Shown piece after piece: positions 36,969 to 44,455 of a DNA stretch of 64,000 bases (the first letter of the stretch is position 1; every line of letters starts with the position of its first letter). The notes under the pieces are model-generated. The model was not told the origin of the DNA. It did not search any database and saw only the letters and a program-made list of their open reading frames with translations. Where the stretch lies: positions 2,108,001 to 2,172,000 of the forward strand of contig NZ_JAPEMB010000001.1 in assembly GCF_026343125.1 (NCBI RefSeq), written 5' to 3'. The position numbers were made by a program, and so were the translations under genes. The DNA comes from Streptomyces sp. NBC_00094 (GTDB lineage Bacteria; Actinomycetota; Actinomycetes; Streptomycetales; Streptomycetaceae).

Positions 36969-38228
36969 TCAGGGGGTACGTGGCCAGAGTCCCGGGTCCG
37001 GGGTGAAGCGCACCCGGAGGTCCCCGTCGACCAGGCCCGCGCCGGTCACGGTGCAGCGGCGCAGGGCGCCCGGCAGAGCCAGGTGACGGCGGAACGGGCC
37101 GACGGTCAGGAGGAGTTCGTCGCCGCGGCGGACGAGGGAGAGCTCCTCCTTGACGGCACCGGGCAGGGCGAGGTGCCAGACGAGGACGCCGTCCTCCTCC
37201 CGCCGGTCCTCGACCTCCCGTCCGGGGGCGGGCGCGAGGGGTACGGCCGGCGGGACGGAGGCGAGGAGGGCGAGGTCCTCGGCGCCGCGGGGGTCGCGGC
37301 CGAGGTGCGGCAGCTCGTGCACGACGCCCGCGGCGGTACGGAGCTCCGCCAGGTGCCGGTGCTGCTGGGCGGTGAGACCCGCGAGCCAGGGGTCCTCGGA
37401 GTCGGCGGGCAGCAGCCGGTTGGCGACGACGGCGTCGAGGGCGAGGCCCTGCAGGGCGAGGCCGAGCCGGGCGGTGCGCAGGGCCCGGACGGCGGCGGGG
37501 CCGGGTTCGAGGACGAGGCGGACGCGGGTGGTGGGGGCGTCGGCGACGGCCTGGGCCGCCGCGAGTTCGGCTTCCCAGCGGGCGGTGGTCTCGTACAGCC
37601 ACTGCGCGGGCATGGGGACGCCGGCGAGCTGGGCGAGCATCGGGCGCAGCGCGCGGGCGGCCTGCCGTTCCGGGGGCAGGAGGCGGCGCAGGTAGCGGCG
37701 GAGCTGCTCCGGCAGGGCGAGGAGGGCGAGGGCCTCGGGGAGCGGGGGCAGGTCGACGACGGCGAGGTCGTGCTCACCGGCGGCTGCGTCGCGCAGGGCC
37801 CTCAGCAGGGCGAACTGCCGGCTGCCGGGGAGCTCGGTGAGCTCGGCGTCCTCGAAGGGCGCGGCGCCCAGCAGGTCGAGGGCGGCGCCGGAGCGCGCCT
37901 GGAGAGCGAGGAATTCGCGGCGGAAATCCGCGGCGGGGTCGGGCCGATGGACCCGCAGGCTCCCGCCGCCGGGAAGAGGAGGAGTCGAGCCCTGCTCGTC
38001 GTCCGCAGAGCGGGGAGTCGAGCCCTGCTCGCCGTCCGGAAGCCGGGGAGTCGAGCCCTGCGGCGTGCCCGCGCCTCCGAGGGCTTCCGGGAGCGGGCCC
38101 CTCAGCGGGTCGGGGTCCTCCGAGACGAGGAGGACCCGGTGGCCCGCACGCGCCTCGGCGAGGGCGGTCGCGGCGGCGACGGTGGTACGCCCGGCGCCGC
38201 CGAGGCCGGTGACAAGGATGATCCGCAT
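36969..38228 (-). CDS. ArsA-like P-loop protein with altered Walker A
   Basis: 419 residues. The overall fold is that of the ArsA/GET3 ATPase family: a nucleotide motif at residues 8-16, DLAVVDLPPLPEALALLALP as the switch/Walker B region, and a C-terminal HSP20-like ArsA domain. The deviant P-loop reads GLGGAGRTT where active members have GKGGVGKTT, so both lysines are missing. Three 11-residue repeats (QGSTPRLPDGE and variants) are inserted at 57-89. It may bind a protein or nucleotide without hydrolysis. It ends 41 bp before DUF5304 on the same strand. The fold is fairly sure, the activity doubtful. Confidence 0.8.
   Translation of the reverse strand: MRIILVTGLGGAGRTTVAAATALAEARAGHRVLLVSEDPDPLRGPLPEALGGAGTPQGSTPRLPDGEQGSTPRSADDEQGSTPPLPGGGSLRVHRPDPAADFRREFLALQARSGAALDLLGAAPFEDAELTELPGSRQFALLRALRDAAAGEHDLAVVDLPPLPEALALLALPEQLRRYLRRLLPPERQAARALRPMLAQLAGVPMPAQWLYETTARWEAELAAAQAVADAPTTRVRLVLEPGPAAVRALRTARLGLALQGLALDAVVANRLLPADSEDPWLAGLTAQQHRHLAELRTAAGVVHELPHLGRDPRGAEDLALLASVPPAVPLAPAPGREVEDRREEDGVLVWHLALPGAVKEELSLVRRGDELLLTVGPFRRHLALPGALRRCTVTGAGLVDGDLRVRFTPDPGLWPRTP
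37962..38060 (-). repeat. 33-bp in-frame triplication in the ArsA-like gene
   Basis: Three consecutive 33-bp units, each beginning CAGGGCTCGACTCC, encode QGSTPRLPDGE, QGSTPRSADDE and QGSTPPLPGGG between the nucleotide-binding strand and the rest of the domain. Confidence 0.85.
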
Positions 38229-38306
38229 GTGGAGGACGTTACCGCCGCCCTCCTGACGGCTCTGCTGCCGGTCGGACCGGACCGGCCGGCGACGTGCCCC
38301 GGAGGG

Positions 38307-38747
38307 TCACGCGCCGGATTCGACGCGCTTCTTCAGGCCGGCGAGGGCGCGGTCGATGATGACCTTCTCCGCCTTGCGCTTGATCATGCCGAGCATGGGG
38401 ATCTTGACGTCGACGGTCAGCTGGTACGTGACCTCGGTGCGGTCGCCGCCGAGCGAGGTGAGGCGGTAGGAGCCGTCGAGCGAGCGGAGCATCTGGGACT
38501 TGACCAGGGTCCAGCTGACCTCGTCCGCGCCGGTCCAGGTGTACGCCAGGGTGTGGTCGTCCTTGATGGCTCCGGCGTCGAGGAGCAGCCGGACCTTCTC
38601 CGCGCGGCCGGCGGTGTCCGTCTCCAGCACCTCGGCCTCCTTCACCTCGCCCGTCCACTCCGGGTAGCGGGCGAAGTCGGCGATCACACCCATGACGTCG
38701 GCCGGCGCCGCCTCGATGGTGATGCTCGAGCTGGTGTGTTCGGCCAT
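38307..38747 (-). CDS. SRPBCC (START-like) family protein
   Basis: 146 residues from ATG 38747 (AGGAG at 8 nt). The polyketide-cyclase/dehydrase-like ligand-binding fold is shown by SSSITIEAAPADVMGVIADF, RYPEWTGEVKEAEVLE, and the C-terminal helix IKRKAEKVIIDRALAGLKKR. Members bind hydrophobic ligands; this subgroup is an uncharacterised mycobacterial/streptomycete type. It lies 78 bp upstream of the ArsA-like gene on the same strand; the pairing of SRPBCC with ArsA-like genes recurs in actinobacteria from memory, suggesting a lipid- or tail-anchor-related job. Confidence 0.87.
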   Translation of the reverse strand: MAEHTSSSITIEAAPADVMGVIADFARYPEWTGEVKEAEVLETDTAGRAEKVRLLLDAGAIKDDHTLAYTWTGADEVSWTLVKSQMLRSLDGSYRLTSLGGDRTEVTYQLTVDVKIPMLGMIKRKAEKVIIDRALAGLKKRVESGA

Positions 38748-38875
38748 CGCGGTGGCTCCTCCACTGTGCGGTCCGGCGAGAACTCGAAGGAAAAAGGGCA
38801 CGGACGTACAGATGTGCCGACGGAAGGCTATCGCGCTCGGGCGCCCGGCCCGCCACCCCGGGCCCGGGCTCCCGC

Positions 38876-39643
38876 TCACCACTCCAGGGCGAAGGGCCTG
38901 CCGGAGGACGCGAAGTGGCCGACGTTCACGCACTCGGTCGCGGCGATCCGCATCCGCCGGGCGAGCGGCTGGTGGACGTGGCCGAAGAGGGCGTACCGGG
39001 GCCGGGTGCGCCGGATCGCGTCGAGCAGGGCGCGGCTGCCGCGCTCGAAGCGGCGGGCCACCGTGTCGTACGTCAGCTCCGGCACCTCCGGCGGGATGTG
39101 GGAGCAGAGGACGTCGACCTCGCCGAGGGCCTCGACCTTGGCCGCGTACTCCTCGTCCGAGATCTCGAACGGGGTGCGCATCGGGGTGCGCAGTCCGCCG
39201 CCGACGAAGCCGAAGGTGAGGCCGCCGATCTCGACGCGCTGCCCGTCGAGGACGGTCGTGCCGGGACCGGCGAACTCGGGCCAGAGCCGGGGGATGTCGA
39301 CGTTCCCGTACGTGGCGTAGGTGGGGGTCGGGAAGGCGGCGAAGAGCTCGGCGTACTGGCGGCGGACGGCGGCCTCGATGGCGGTGTCGCGGTCGACGTC
39401 CAGCTCGGCCCAGAGGCGGCGGCCCAGGTCACGGGCCTCGTCGAAGCGGCGGGCCGTGCGCAGCTCCACGAGCCGGTCGGCGTTCTCGACGCCGAAGAGG
39501 TCGGGGAAGATCCCGCGGCCGTGGTCGGCGTAGTCGAGGAAGAGGACCAGGTCCCCCAGACATATGAGGGCGTCGGCGCCCTCCCCCGCCCTGGCGAGGT
39601 CTCCGGCGTTGCCGTGCACGTCACTGACCACATGGACTCGCAT
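38876..39643 (-). CDS. Metallophosphoesterase
   Basis: 255 residues. Calcineurin-like metal motifs: VVSDVHGNAGDL (Asp-x-His), ALICLGDLVLF (Gly-Asp), TYATYGNVDIPRLWPEF (GN[H]D replaced by GNVD), VDVLCSHIPPEVPEL (His) and ALFGHVHQPLARRM (Gly-His-x-His). The substitution of the usual His in GNHD to Val removes one catalytic helper, so activity may be altered. TAAGGT ends 6 nt before the ATG, consistent with a leaderless mRNA. The substrate is unknown. Confidence 0.88.
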   Translation of the reverse strand: MRVHVVSDVHGNAGDLARAGEGADALICLGDLVLFLDYADHGRGIFPDLFGVENADRLVELRTARRFDEARDLGRRLWAELDVDRDTAIEAAVRRQYAELFAAFPTPTYATYGNVDIPRLWPEFAGPGTTVLDGQRVEIGGLTFGFVGGGLRTPMRTPFEISDEEYAAKVEALGEVDVLCSHIPPEVPELTYDTVARRFERGSRALLDAIRRTRPRYALFGHVHQPLARRMRIAATECVNVGHFASSGRPFALEW

Positions 39644-39649
39644 GGGCCC

Positions 39650-39655
39650 ACCTTA
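39650..39655 (-). promoter_or_regulatory. -10 box, probably leaderless, for the phosphoesterase gene
   Basis: TAAGGT on the minus strand, 6 nt before ATG 39643. Confidence 0.45.
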
Positions 39656-39764
39656 GGGGGTGTCACCTGCGGTTACTTCCGAGTCGGGAAAGCCGTGGAT
39701 TACTGTGCGAACAGCATCGTCATGGATGTGTGACGCACGGAACATCTGGCCGGGACCCCCTATC

Positions 39765-39790
39765 GGAACCAACTACTGATGGGTAACGTC
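39765..39790 (+). promoter_or_regulatory. ECF sigma-factor-like promoter
   Basis: GGAACC (39765-39770), 16-bp spacer, CGTC (39787-39790): the layout of SigE-type cell-envelope-stress promoters. It lies 108 bp upstream of the acyl-CoA ligase. A second GGAACA lies at 39739. Confidence 0.4.
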
Positions 39791-39897
39791 CGGGCAGTCC
39801 AGTCGTGCTCACCCCCACTGAGCACCTGCCCGATCATGGACCACACCGGTGCATCACACAGAGCCGTGGCGCCGGCGCCCGATGAGGAGCAGCAGTC

Positions 39898-41694
39898 TTG
39901 CGCGAGTTCAGCCTTCCGGCCCTGTACGAGGTCCCCACGGACGGCAATCTGACGGATCTCATCCGCCGCAACGCCTCCCGGCACCCAGATGTCGCCGTGA
40001 TGGGGCGCAAGGTCGACGGGGTCTGGACCGACGTGAGCGCCACGCAGTTCCTCGCGGAGGTCCGCGGGGTCGCCAAGGGCCTGATCGCCGCGGGCGTGGA
40101 GCCGGGCGACCGGATCGCGCTGCTGTCCCGTACGCGCTACGAGTGGGTCCTCCTGGACTTCGCGATCTGGAGCGCGGGCGCGGTGACCGTGCCGGTGTAC
40201 GAGACGAGCTCGCCGGAGCAGATCGAGTGGATCCTCGGTGACTCGGGCGCCACGCTGGCGCTCGTGGAGAGCGCGGCCCACGAGGCGTCCGTGGCCTCGG
40301 TCCGTGCGGGCCTGCCGGACCTCAAGGACGTCTGGCAGATCGAGGCGGACGCGGTCGCCCGGCTGACGGAGACGGGCGCGGAGATCTCCGACGAGCTGCT
40401 CGACGAGCGCATGTCGGCGGCGAACGCGGACGACCCGGCCACGATCGTCTACACCTCGGGAACGACCGGCCGCCCCAAGGGCTGCGTCCTCTCCCACCGG
40501 GCCTTCTTCGCCGAGTGCGGCAACATCGTGGAGCGGCTGAAGCCCCTCTTCCGTACCGGCGACTGCTCGGTGCTGCTCTTCCTGCCGGCCGCGCACGTCT
40601 TCGGGCGGCTCGTCGAGGTCGCGTCGGTCATGGCGCCGATCCGGCTGGGCTGCGTACCGGACATCAAGAACCTCACCGACGAGCTCGCCTCGTTCCGGCC
40701 GACGCTGATCCTGGGCGTGCCGCGGGTCTTCGAGAAGGTCTACAACTCGGCCCGGGCCAAGGCGCAGGCCGACGGCAAGGGCAAGATCTTCGACAAGGCC
40801 GCGCACACGGCGATCGCGTACAGCCGGGCGATCGGGACCCCCGAGGGCCCGTCCCTCGGCCTCAAGCTCAAGCACAAGCTGTTCGACAAGCTGGTCTTCG
40901 GCAAGCTGCGGGCGGTGCTCGGCGGGCGCGGCGAGTTCGCGATCTCGGGCGGCGCGCCGCTGGGCGAGCGGCTCGGCCACTTCTTCCGGGGCATCGGCTT
41001 CACGGTCCTGGAGGGGTACGGCCTGACGGAGTCGTGCGCGGCGACCGCGTTCAACCCGTGGGACCGGCAGAAGATCGGCACGGTCGGGCAGCCGCTGCCG
41101 GGCTCGGTGGTGCGGATCGCCGACGACGGCGAGGTCCTGCTGCACGGCGAGCACATCTTCTCGCGGTACTGGAACAACGAGGCGGCGACGGCCGAGGCCC
41201 TCGCGGACGGCTGGTTCCACACGGGTGACATCGGCACGCTCGACGAGGACGGCTACCTCGCGATCACCGGCCGCAAGAAGGAGATCCTCGTGACGGCGGG
41301 CGGCAAGAACGTCGCCCCGGCGGTCATCGAGGACCGCATCCGGGCGCACGCTCTGGTCGCGGAGTGCATGGTGGTCGGCGACGGGCGTCCGTTCGTGGGC
41401 GCGCTCGTCACCCTGGACGAGGAGTTCCTCGGCCGCTGGGCCAGCGACCACGGCAAGCCGGCCGGCTCGACGGCGGCCTCCCTGCGCGACGACGCGGAGC
41501 TCCTCGCGGAGGTCCAGCGGGCGATCGACGACGGCAACGCGGCGGTCTCCAAGGCGGAGTCGGTCCGCAAGTTCCGCGTCCTCCCGGCCCAGTTCACGGA
41601 GGAGGCGGGTCACATCACCCCGTCCCTGAAGCTGAAGCGGAACGTGGTGGCGAGGGAGTTCGCGGACGAGATCGAGGCGATCTACCAGGGCTGA
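39898..41694 (+). CDS. Long-chain fatty acid-CoA ligase (AMP-binding, FAA1 type)
   Basis: 598 residues with a TTG start chosen because GAGGAG lies 8-9 nt upstream and the conserved REFSLPALYEVPTDGNLTDL begins here. Adenylation motifs: TIVYTSGTTGRPKGCVLSH (P-loop), GYGLTESCAA, WFHTGDIGTLDEDGYLAITG and GRKKEILVTAGGKNVAP. It activates fatty acids with ATP and CoA; the length and motifs match bacterial FadD15-like enzymes. It is monocistronic, ending at a strong bidirectional terminator. Confidence 0.92.
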   Translation: MREFSLPALYEVPTDGNLTDLIRRNASRHPDVAVMGRKVDGVWTDVSATQFLAEVRGVAKGLIAAGVEPGDRIALLSRTRYEWVLLDFAIWSAGAVTVPVYETSSPEQIEWILGDSGATLALVESAAHEASVASVRAGLPDLKDVWQIEADAVARLTETGAEISDELLDERMSAANADDPATIVYTSGTTGRPKGCVLSHRAFFAECGNIVERLKPLFRTGDCSVLLFLPAAHVFGRLVEVASVMAPIRLGCVPDIKNLTDELASFRPTLILGVPRVFEKVYNSARAKAQADGKGKIFDKAAHTAIAYSRAIGTPEGPSLGLKLKHKLFDKLVFGKLRAVLGGRGEFAISGGAPLGERLGHFFRGIGFTVLEGYGLTESCAATAFNPWDRQKIGTVGQPLPGSVVRIADDGEVLLHGEHIFSRYWNNEAATAEALADGWFHTGDIGTLDEDGYLAITGRKKEILVTAGGKNVAPAVIEDRIRAHALVAECMVVGDGRPFVGALVTLDEEFLGRWASDHGKPAGSTAASLRDDAELLAEVQRAIDDGNAAVSKAESVRKFRVLPAQFTEEAGHITPSLKLKRNVVAREFADEIEAIYQG

Positions 41695-41708
41695 GCCCGG
41701 TCGCGGCG

Positions 41709-41770
41709 CGAGAACGTACGGAGAGGGGCCCGGGGTGACATCACCCCGGGCCCCTCTGCGTACGTTCTCG
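41709..41770. terminator. Bidirectional terminator between the acyl-CoA ligase and glycosyltransferase genes
   Basis: CGAGAACGTACG then GAGGGGCCCGGGGTGA pair with TCACCCCGGGCCCCTC then CGTACGTTCTCG, giving a stem of nearly 30 bp with one small internal bulge and a 2-nt loop. Confidence 0.85.
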
Positions 41771-41830
41771 GATTCCCCAGGTCTCGGACTCCGCACGTCT
41801 CGGACTCCGCGCGTTCGCGGACTCCGCACG
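41766..41830 (-). repeat. 16-bp tandem repeats after the GT4 stop codon
   Basis: Four units of 16-17 bp like TCTCGGACTCCGCACG lie directly downstream of the glycosyltransferase stop (41833-41835) and run into the right arm of the terminator. Confidence 0.75.
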
Positions 41831-41832
41831 TG

Positions 41833-42975
41833 TCAGAGCAGCTCGCGCAGCCGTTCCGCGAGCAGGTCCCAGCGCCACTTCTCCTCGACCCAGGCGCGGC
41901 CCCGCTCGCCCATGCGGGCCCGGAGCTCGGGGTCGAGGAGGAGGGTGGCGACGCGGTCGGCGGCCTCGTCCGGGGAGTCGCCGCGGACGACCCAGCCGGT
42001 CTCGCCGTCGAGGACCGCGTCGGGGGCGCCACCGGAGTCACCGGCGACGACCGGGAGGCCGGTGGCGGAGGCCTCCAGGTAGACGATGCCGAGGCCCTCG
42101 ACGTCGAGGCCGCCGCGGCGGGTGCGGCAGGGCATGGCGAAGACGTCGCCGGCCCCGTAGTGCGCGGGCAGTTCGGACCAGGGGACGGCGCCGGTGAACC
42201 GTACGGAACCGGCCACCCCGGTCTCCTCGGCGAGGCGGCGCAGGTCCTTCTCGTACGGACCGCCGCCGACGATCAGGAGGACCGCGTCCGGGACCCGGCG
42301 CAGGATCGCGGGCAGGGACCGGATCAGGGTGTCCTGGCCCTTGCGCGGGACGAGCCGGGAGACGCAGACGACGACGGGACGGTCGGTGAGCCCGAGGCGG
42401 GCGCGGACCTCGGCGCCGCCCGAGTCGGGATGGAACGTCTTCTCGTCCACACCGGGCGGGAGCTGCGCCATGCGCCCGGCGGCGTCGGGCGTGAGGGCCG
42501 TCGCGATCCGCGAGCGGGTGTACTCGCCGAGGTACGTGAGGGTGTCCGTGCCCTCGCCGATCCGCCGCAGCAACTGCCGGGCGGCGGGCAGTTGGGCCCA
42601 GCCGGCCTCGTGCCCGTGGGTGGTGGCGACGAGCCGCTTGGCACCGGCCCTGCGCAGCGCGGGGGCCATCAGACCGAGCGGGGCGGCCGCCCCGAACCAC
42701 ACGGACTCGCAGCCGTGCTCGCGCAGCAGCGCGGTGGCACGGGCGGTGACCCGGGGAGTGGGCAGCAGCATGGTGGTGCGATCGCGGACAACCGTGAAAG
42801 GCTGTTCGGCGTCAAACAGAGCGGTTGCCTCGACCCCTTCGCGGCTTCGCTTCCAGGTGGAGGCGTAGACCACGATCTGTTCAGGGTCCAGGCGCAGCGC
42901 CATGTTGTGCAGGAACGCCTGGATTCCGCCGGGTCGCGGCGGGAAGTCGTTGGTTACGATCAGGGTCTTGTGCAT
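41833..42975 (-). CDS. GT4 glycosyltransferase (PimB'/MgtA-like)
   Basis: 380 residues. GT-B fold: N-terminal KTLIVTNDFPPRPGGIQAFL, central LVATTHGHEAGWAQLP, and the C-terminal donor site CVSRLVPRKGQDTLIRSLPA, LLIVGGGPYEK and GLGIVYLEASATGLPVVAGD with the E-x7-E motif. The closest characterised types are corynebacterial and mycobacterial mannosyltransferases of phosphatidylinositol mannoside/lipomannan synthesis (PimB'). The divergent GT87 gene and the acyl-CoA ligase next door fit a glycolipid context. The ATG at 42975 shares an 84-bp region with the GT87 start. Confidence 0.88.
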   Translation of the reverse strand: MHKTLIVTNDFPPRPGGIQAFLHNMALRLDPEQIVVYASTWKRSREGVEATALFDAEQPFTVVRDRTTMLLPTPRVTARATALLREHGCESVWFGAAAPLGLMAPALRRAGAKRLVATTHGHEAGWAQLPAARQLLRRIGEGTDTLTYLGEYTRSRIATALTPDAAGRMAQLPPGVDEKTFHPDSGGAEVRARLGLTDRPVVVCVSRLVPRKGQDTLIRSLPAILRRVPDAVLLIVGGGPYEKDLRRLAEETGVAGSVRFTGAVPWSELPAHYGAGDVFAMPCRTRRGGLDVEGLGIVYLEASATGLPVVAGDSGGAPDAVLDGETGWVVRGDSPDEAADRVATLLLDPELRARMGERGRAWVEEKWRWDLLAERLRELL

Positions 42976-43059
42976 CGTGGCCGACAGTACGCGATGGCAC
43001 CCTCCGCCCGGCAACACCACTTCTCCGCGCGAGCGGACCGACAGGACAAGGACGAGACA

Positions 43060-44337
43060 GTGAAGACGGGCGGCGCAATGAAAATAGGGACCCTCGCGAG
43101 TCTGCGGCTTCCGCTCGGCCTCTGGGGTCTCACCCGGATCATCCTGCTGCTCTGCGTCTTCAAGGTCGTGGTCGTCCCCGGGCCGGACATCACCTTCGAC
43201 GTCTCGAACATCTATCAGGGCTGGTACGAGGTCCTCCGGACCGGCACCTACCCGCTGGACGACGTCACGTGGCAGTACCCGCCGGCCGCGGCCCTCGCGA
43301 TCCTCTCCCCCGGACTGCTGCCGTTCCTCGGCTACGCCTCCGCCTTCTTCGTCCTCGCCTTCCTCTGTGACGCCCTCGTCTTCGGGCTGCTCGTCCACAC
43401 GGGCCGCCGTGCGGGCCGGACGCTCCACGGTGCCTGGATCTGGATCGCCGGCGTCCCGCTGCTCGGCCCGACCGCGTACGCCCGGTACGACGTGATGGTG
43501 ACCGCCGTCGCCGTGGCGGGGCTGCTCGCGGCCGGCCGGAGCCCGCGCGTCCTCGGCGCGCTCGCCGGGTTCGGCGCCGTCCTGAAGGTGTGGCCCGCGC
43601 TGATCCTCGCGGGCACCCCGAAGGGCCGCGCGACCTTCCGCTCCTGGTCGGCGGCGGCGGGTGCGGCGGCCGCCGTGCTGCTGCTGTGCGTGCTGTGGAT
43701 GCCGGGCGCGCTGGCCTTCCTCTCCTTCCAGCGGGACCGGGGCACGGAGGTCGAGTCGCTGGGCGCGATGGTCTTCCATGTGATCCGGCACTTCGGCTGG
43801 GAGGGCGAGGCGCGGATGAACTACGGCTCCATCGAGTTCCTCGGCCCGTACGTCTCCGCGGTCTCCACCGCCGCCCTCGCGCTCACCATCGCCGCCTTCG
43901 GCTGGCTCCTGCTGTGGCGAGTCCGCTCGCGCCGCTTCACCTCGTCGACGGTGGCGGACGCGGCCTTCGTCGCGGTGCTGCTGTTCACCCTGACCAGCCG
44001 GGTGCTCTCCCCGCAGTACCTGCTGTGGCTCGTCGGTCTGGGCGCGGTCTGCCTCGCCTTCCGGTCGAGCCGGATGCAGCGGCCCGTGCACCTGGTGATC
44101 TGGGCGACGGCGGTGACGCAGTTCGAGTTCCCGGTGTGGTTCTCGCACGTGACGCGGAGCGATCCGCTGGGCATGGCGGTGCTGTTCACGCGGAACGGCC
44201 TGCTGATCGCCGCCGCCCTGATCGCCTGCCGCATCCTGTGGCGCCAGACGGTGACCGAGCCCCGTCTCGCCGAGGCCTCCATCCCCGCCCAGGCGGTTCG
44301 CCCGGAGCGCGAGAAGGCCCTGACCGGCTCCTTCTGA
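43060..44337 (+). CDS. GT87-type polyprenyl-phosphate mannosyltransferase, integral membrane
   Basis: 425 residues from GTG 43060 (ATG 43078 is an alternative). About ten membrane helices; the first loop carries the acidic pair expected of GT-C enzymes (VVPGPDITFDVSNIYQGWYE) and the TWQYPPAAALAILSPGLLPF motif of the GT87/PimE family. These enzymes transfer mannose from polyprenyl phosphate to glycolipids on the outer face of the membrane. Divergent from the GT4 gene, which may make its acceptor. The last 12 codons form the first unit of a 36-bp tandem repeat. Confidence 0.87.
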   Translation: MKTGGAMKIGTLASLRLPLGLWGLTRIILLLCVFKVVVVPGPDITFDVSNIYQGWYEVLRTGTYPLDDVTWQYPPAAALAILSPGLLPFLGYASAFFVLAFLCDALVFGLLVHTGRRAGRTLHGAWIWIAGVPLLGPTAYARYDVMVTAVAVAGLLAAGRSPRVLGALAGFGAVLKVWPALILAGTPKGRATFRSWSAAAGAAAAVLLLCVLWMPGALAFLSFQRDRGTEVESLGAMVFHVIRHFGWEGEARMNYGSIEFLGPYVSAVSTAALALTIAAFGWLLLWRVRSRRFTSSTVADAAFVAVLLFTLTSRVLSPQYLLWLVGLGAVCLAFRSSRMQRPVHLVIWATAVTQFEFPVWFSHVTRSDPLGMAVLFTRNGLLIAAALIACRILWRQTVTEPRLAEASIPAQAVRPEREKALTGSF

Positions 44338-44445
44338 CCGGAGCGCGGGAAAGCCCTGACCGGCTCCCTCCGACCGGAGCGCGGGAAAGCCCTGACCGGC
44401 TCCCTCCGACCGGAGCACGGGAAAGCCCTGACCGGCTCCCTCCGA
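44302..44445 (+). repeat. Four 36-bp tandem repeats across the GT87 stop codon
   Basis: Units at 44302, 44338, 44374 and 44410. Unit 1 encodes the protein's end, PEREKALTGSF and TGA; units 2-4 have CGA at the stop position, so the frame would stay open if unit 1 were read through. Unit-to-unit identity is above 85%. Confidence 0.9.
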
Positions 44446-44455
44446 GGGGGCGTCC

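Noticed and set aside
44302..44445. CRISPR-like array
   Set aside because: The 36-bp units are directly adjacent with no spacers and one unit is coding, so this is a tandem duplication; no cas genes are near.
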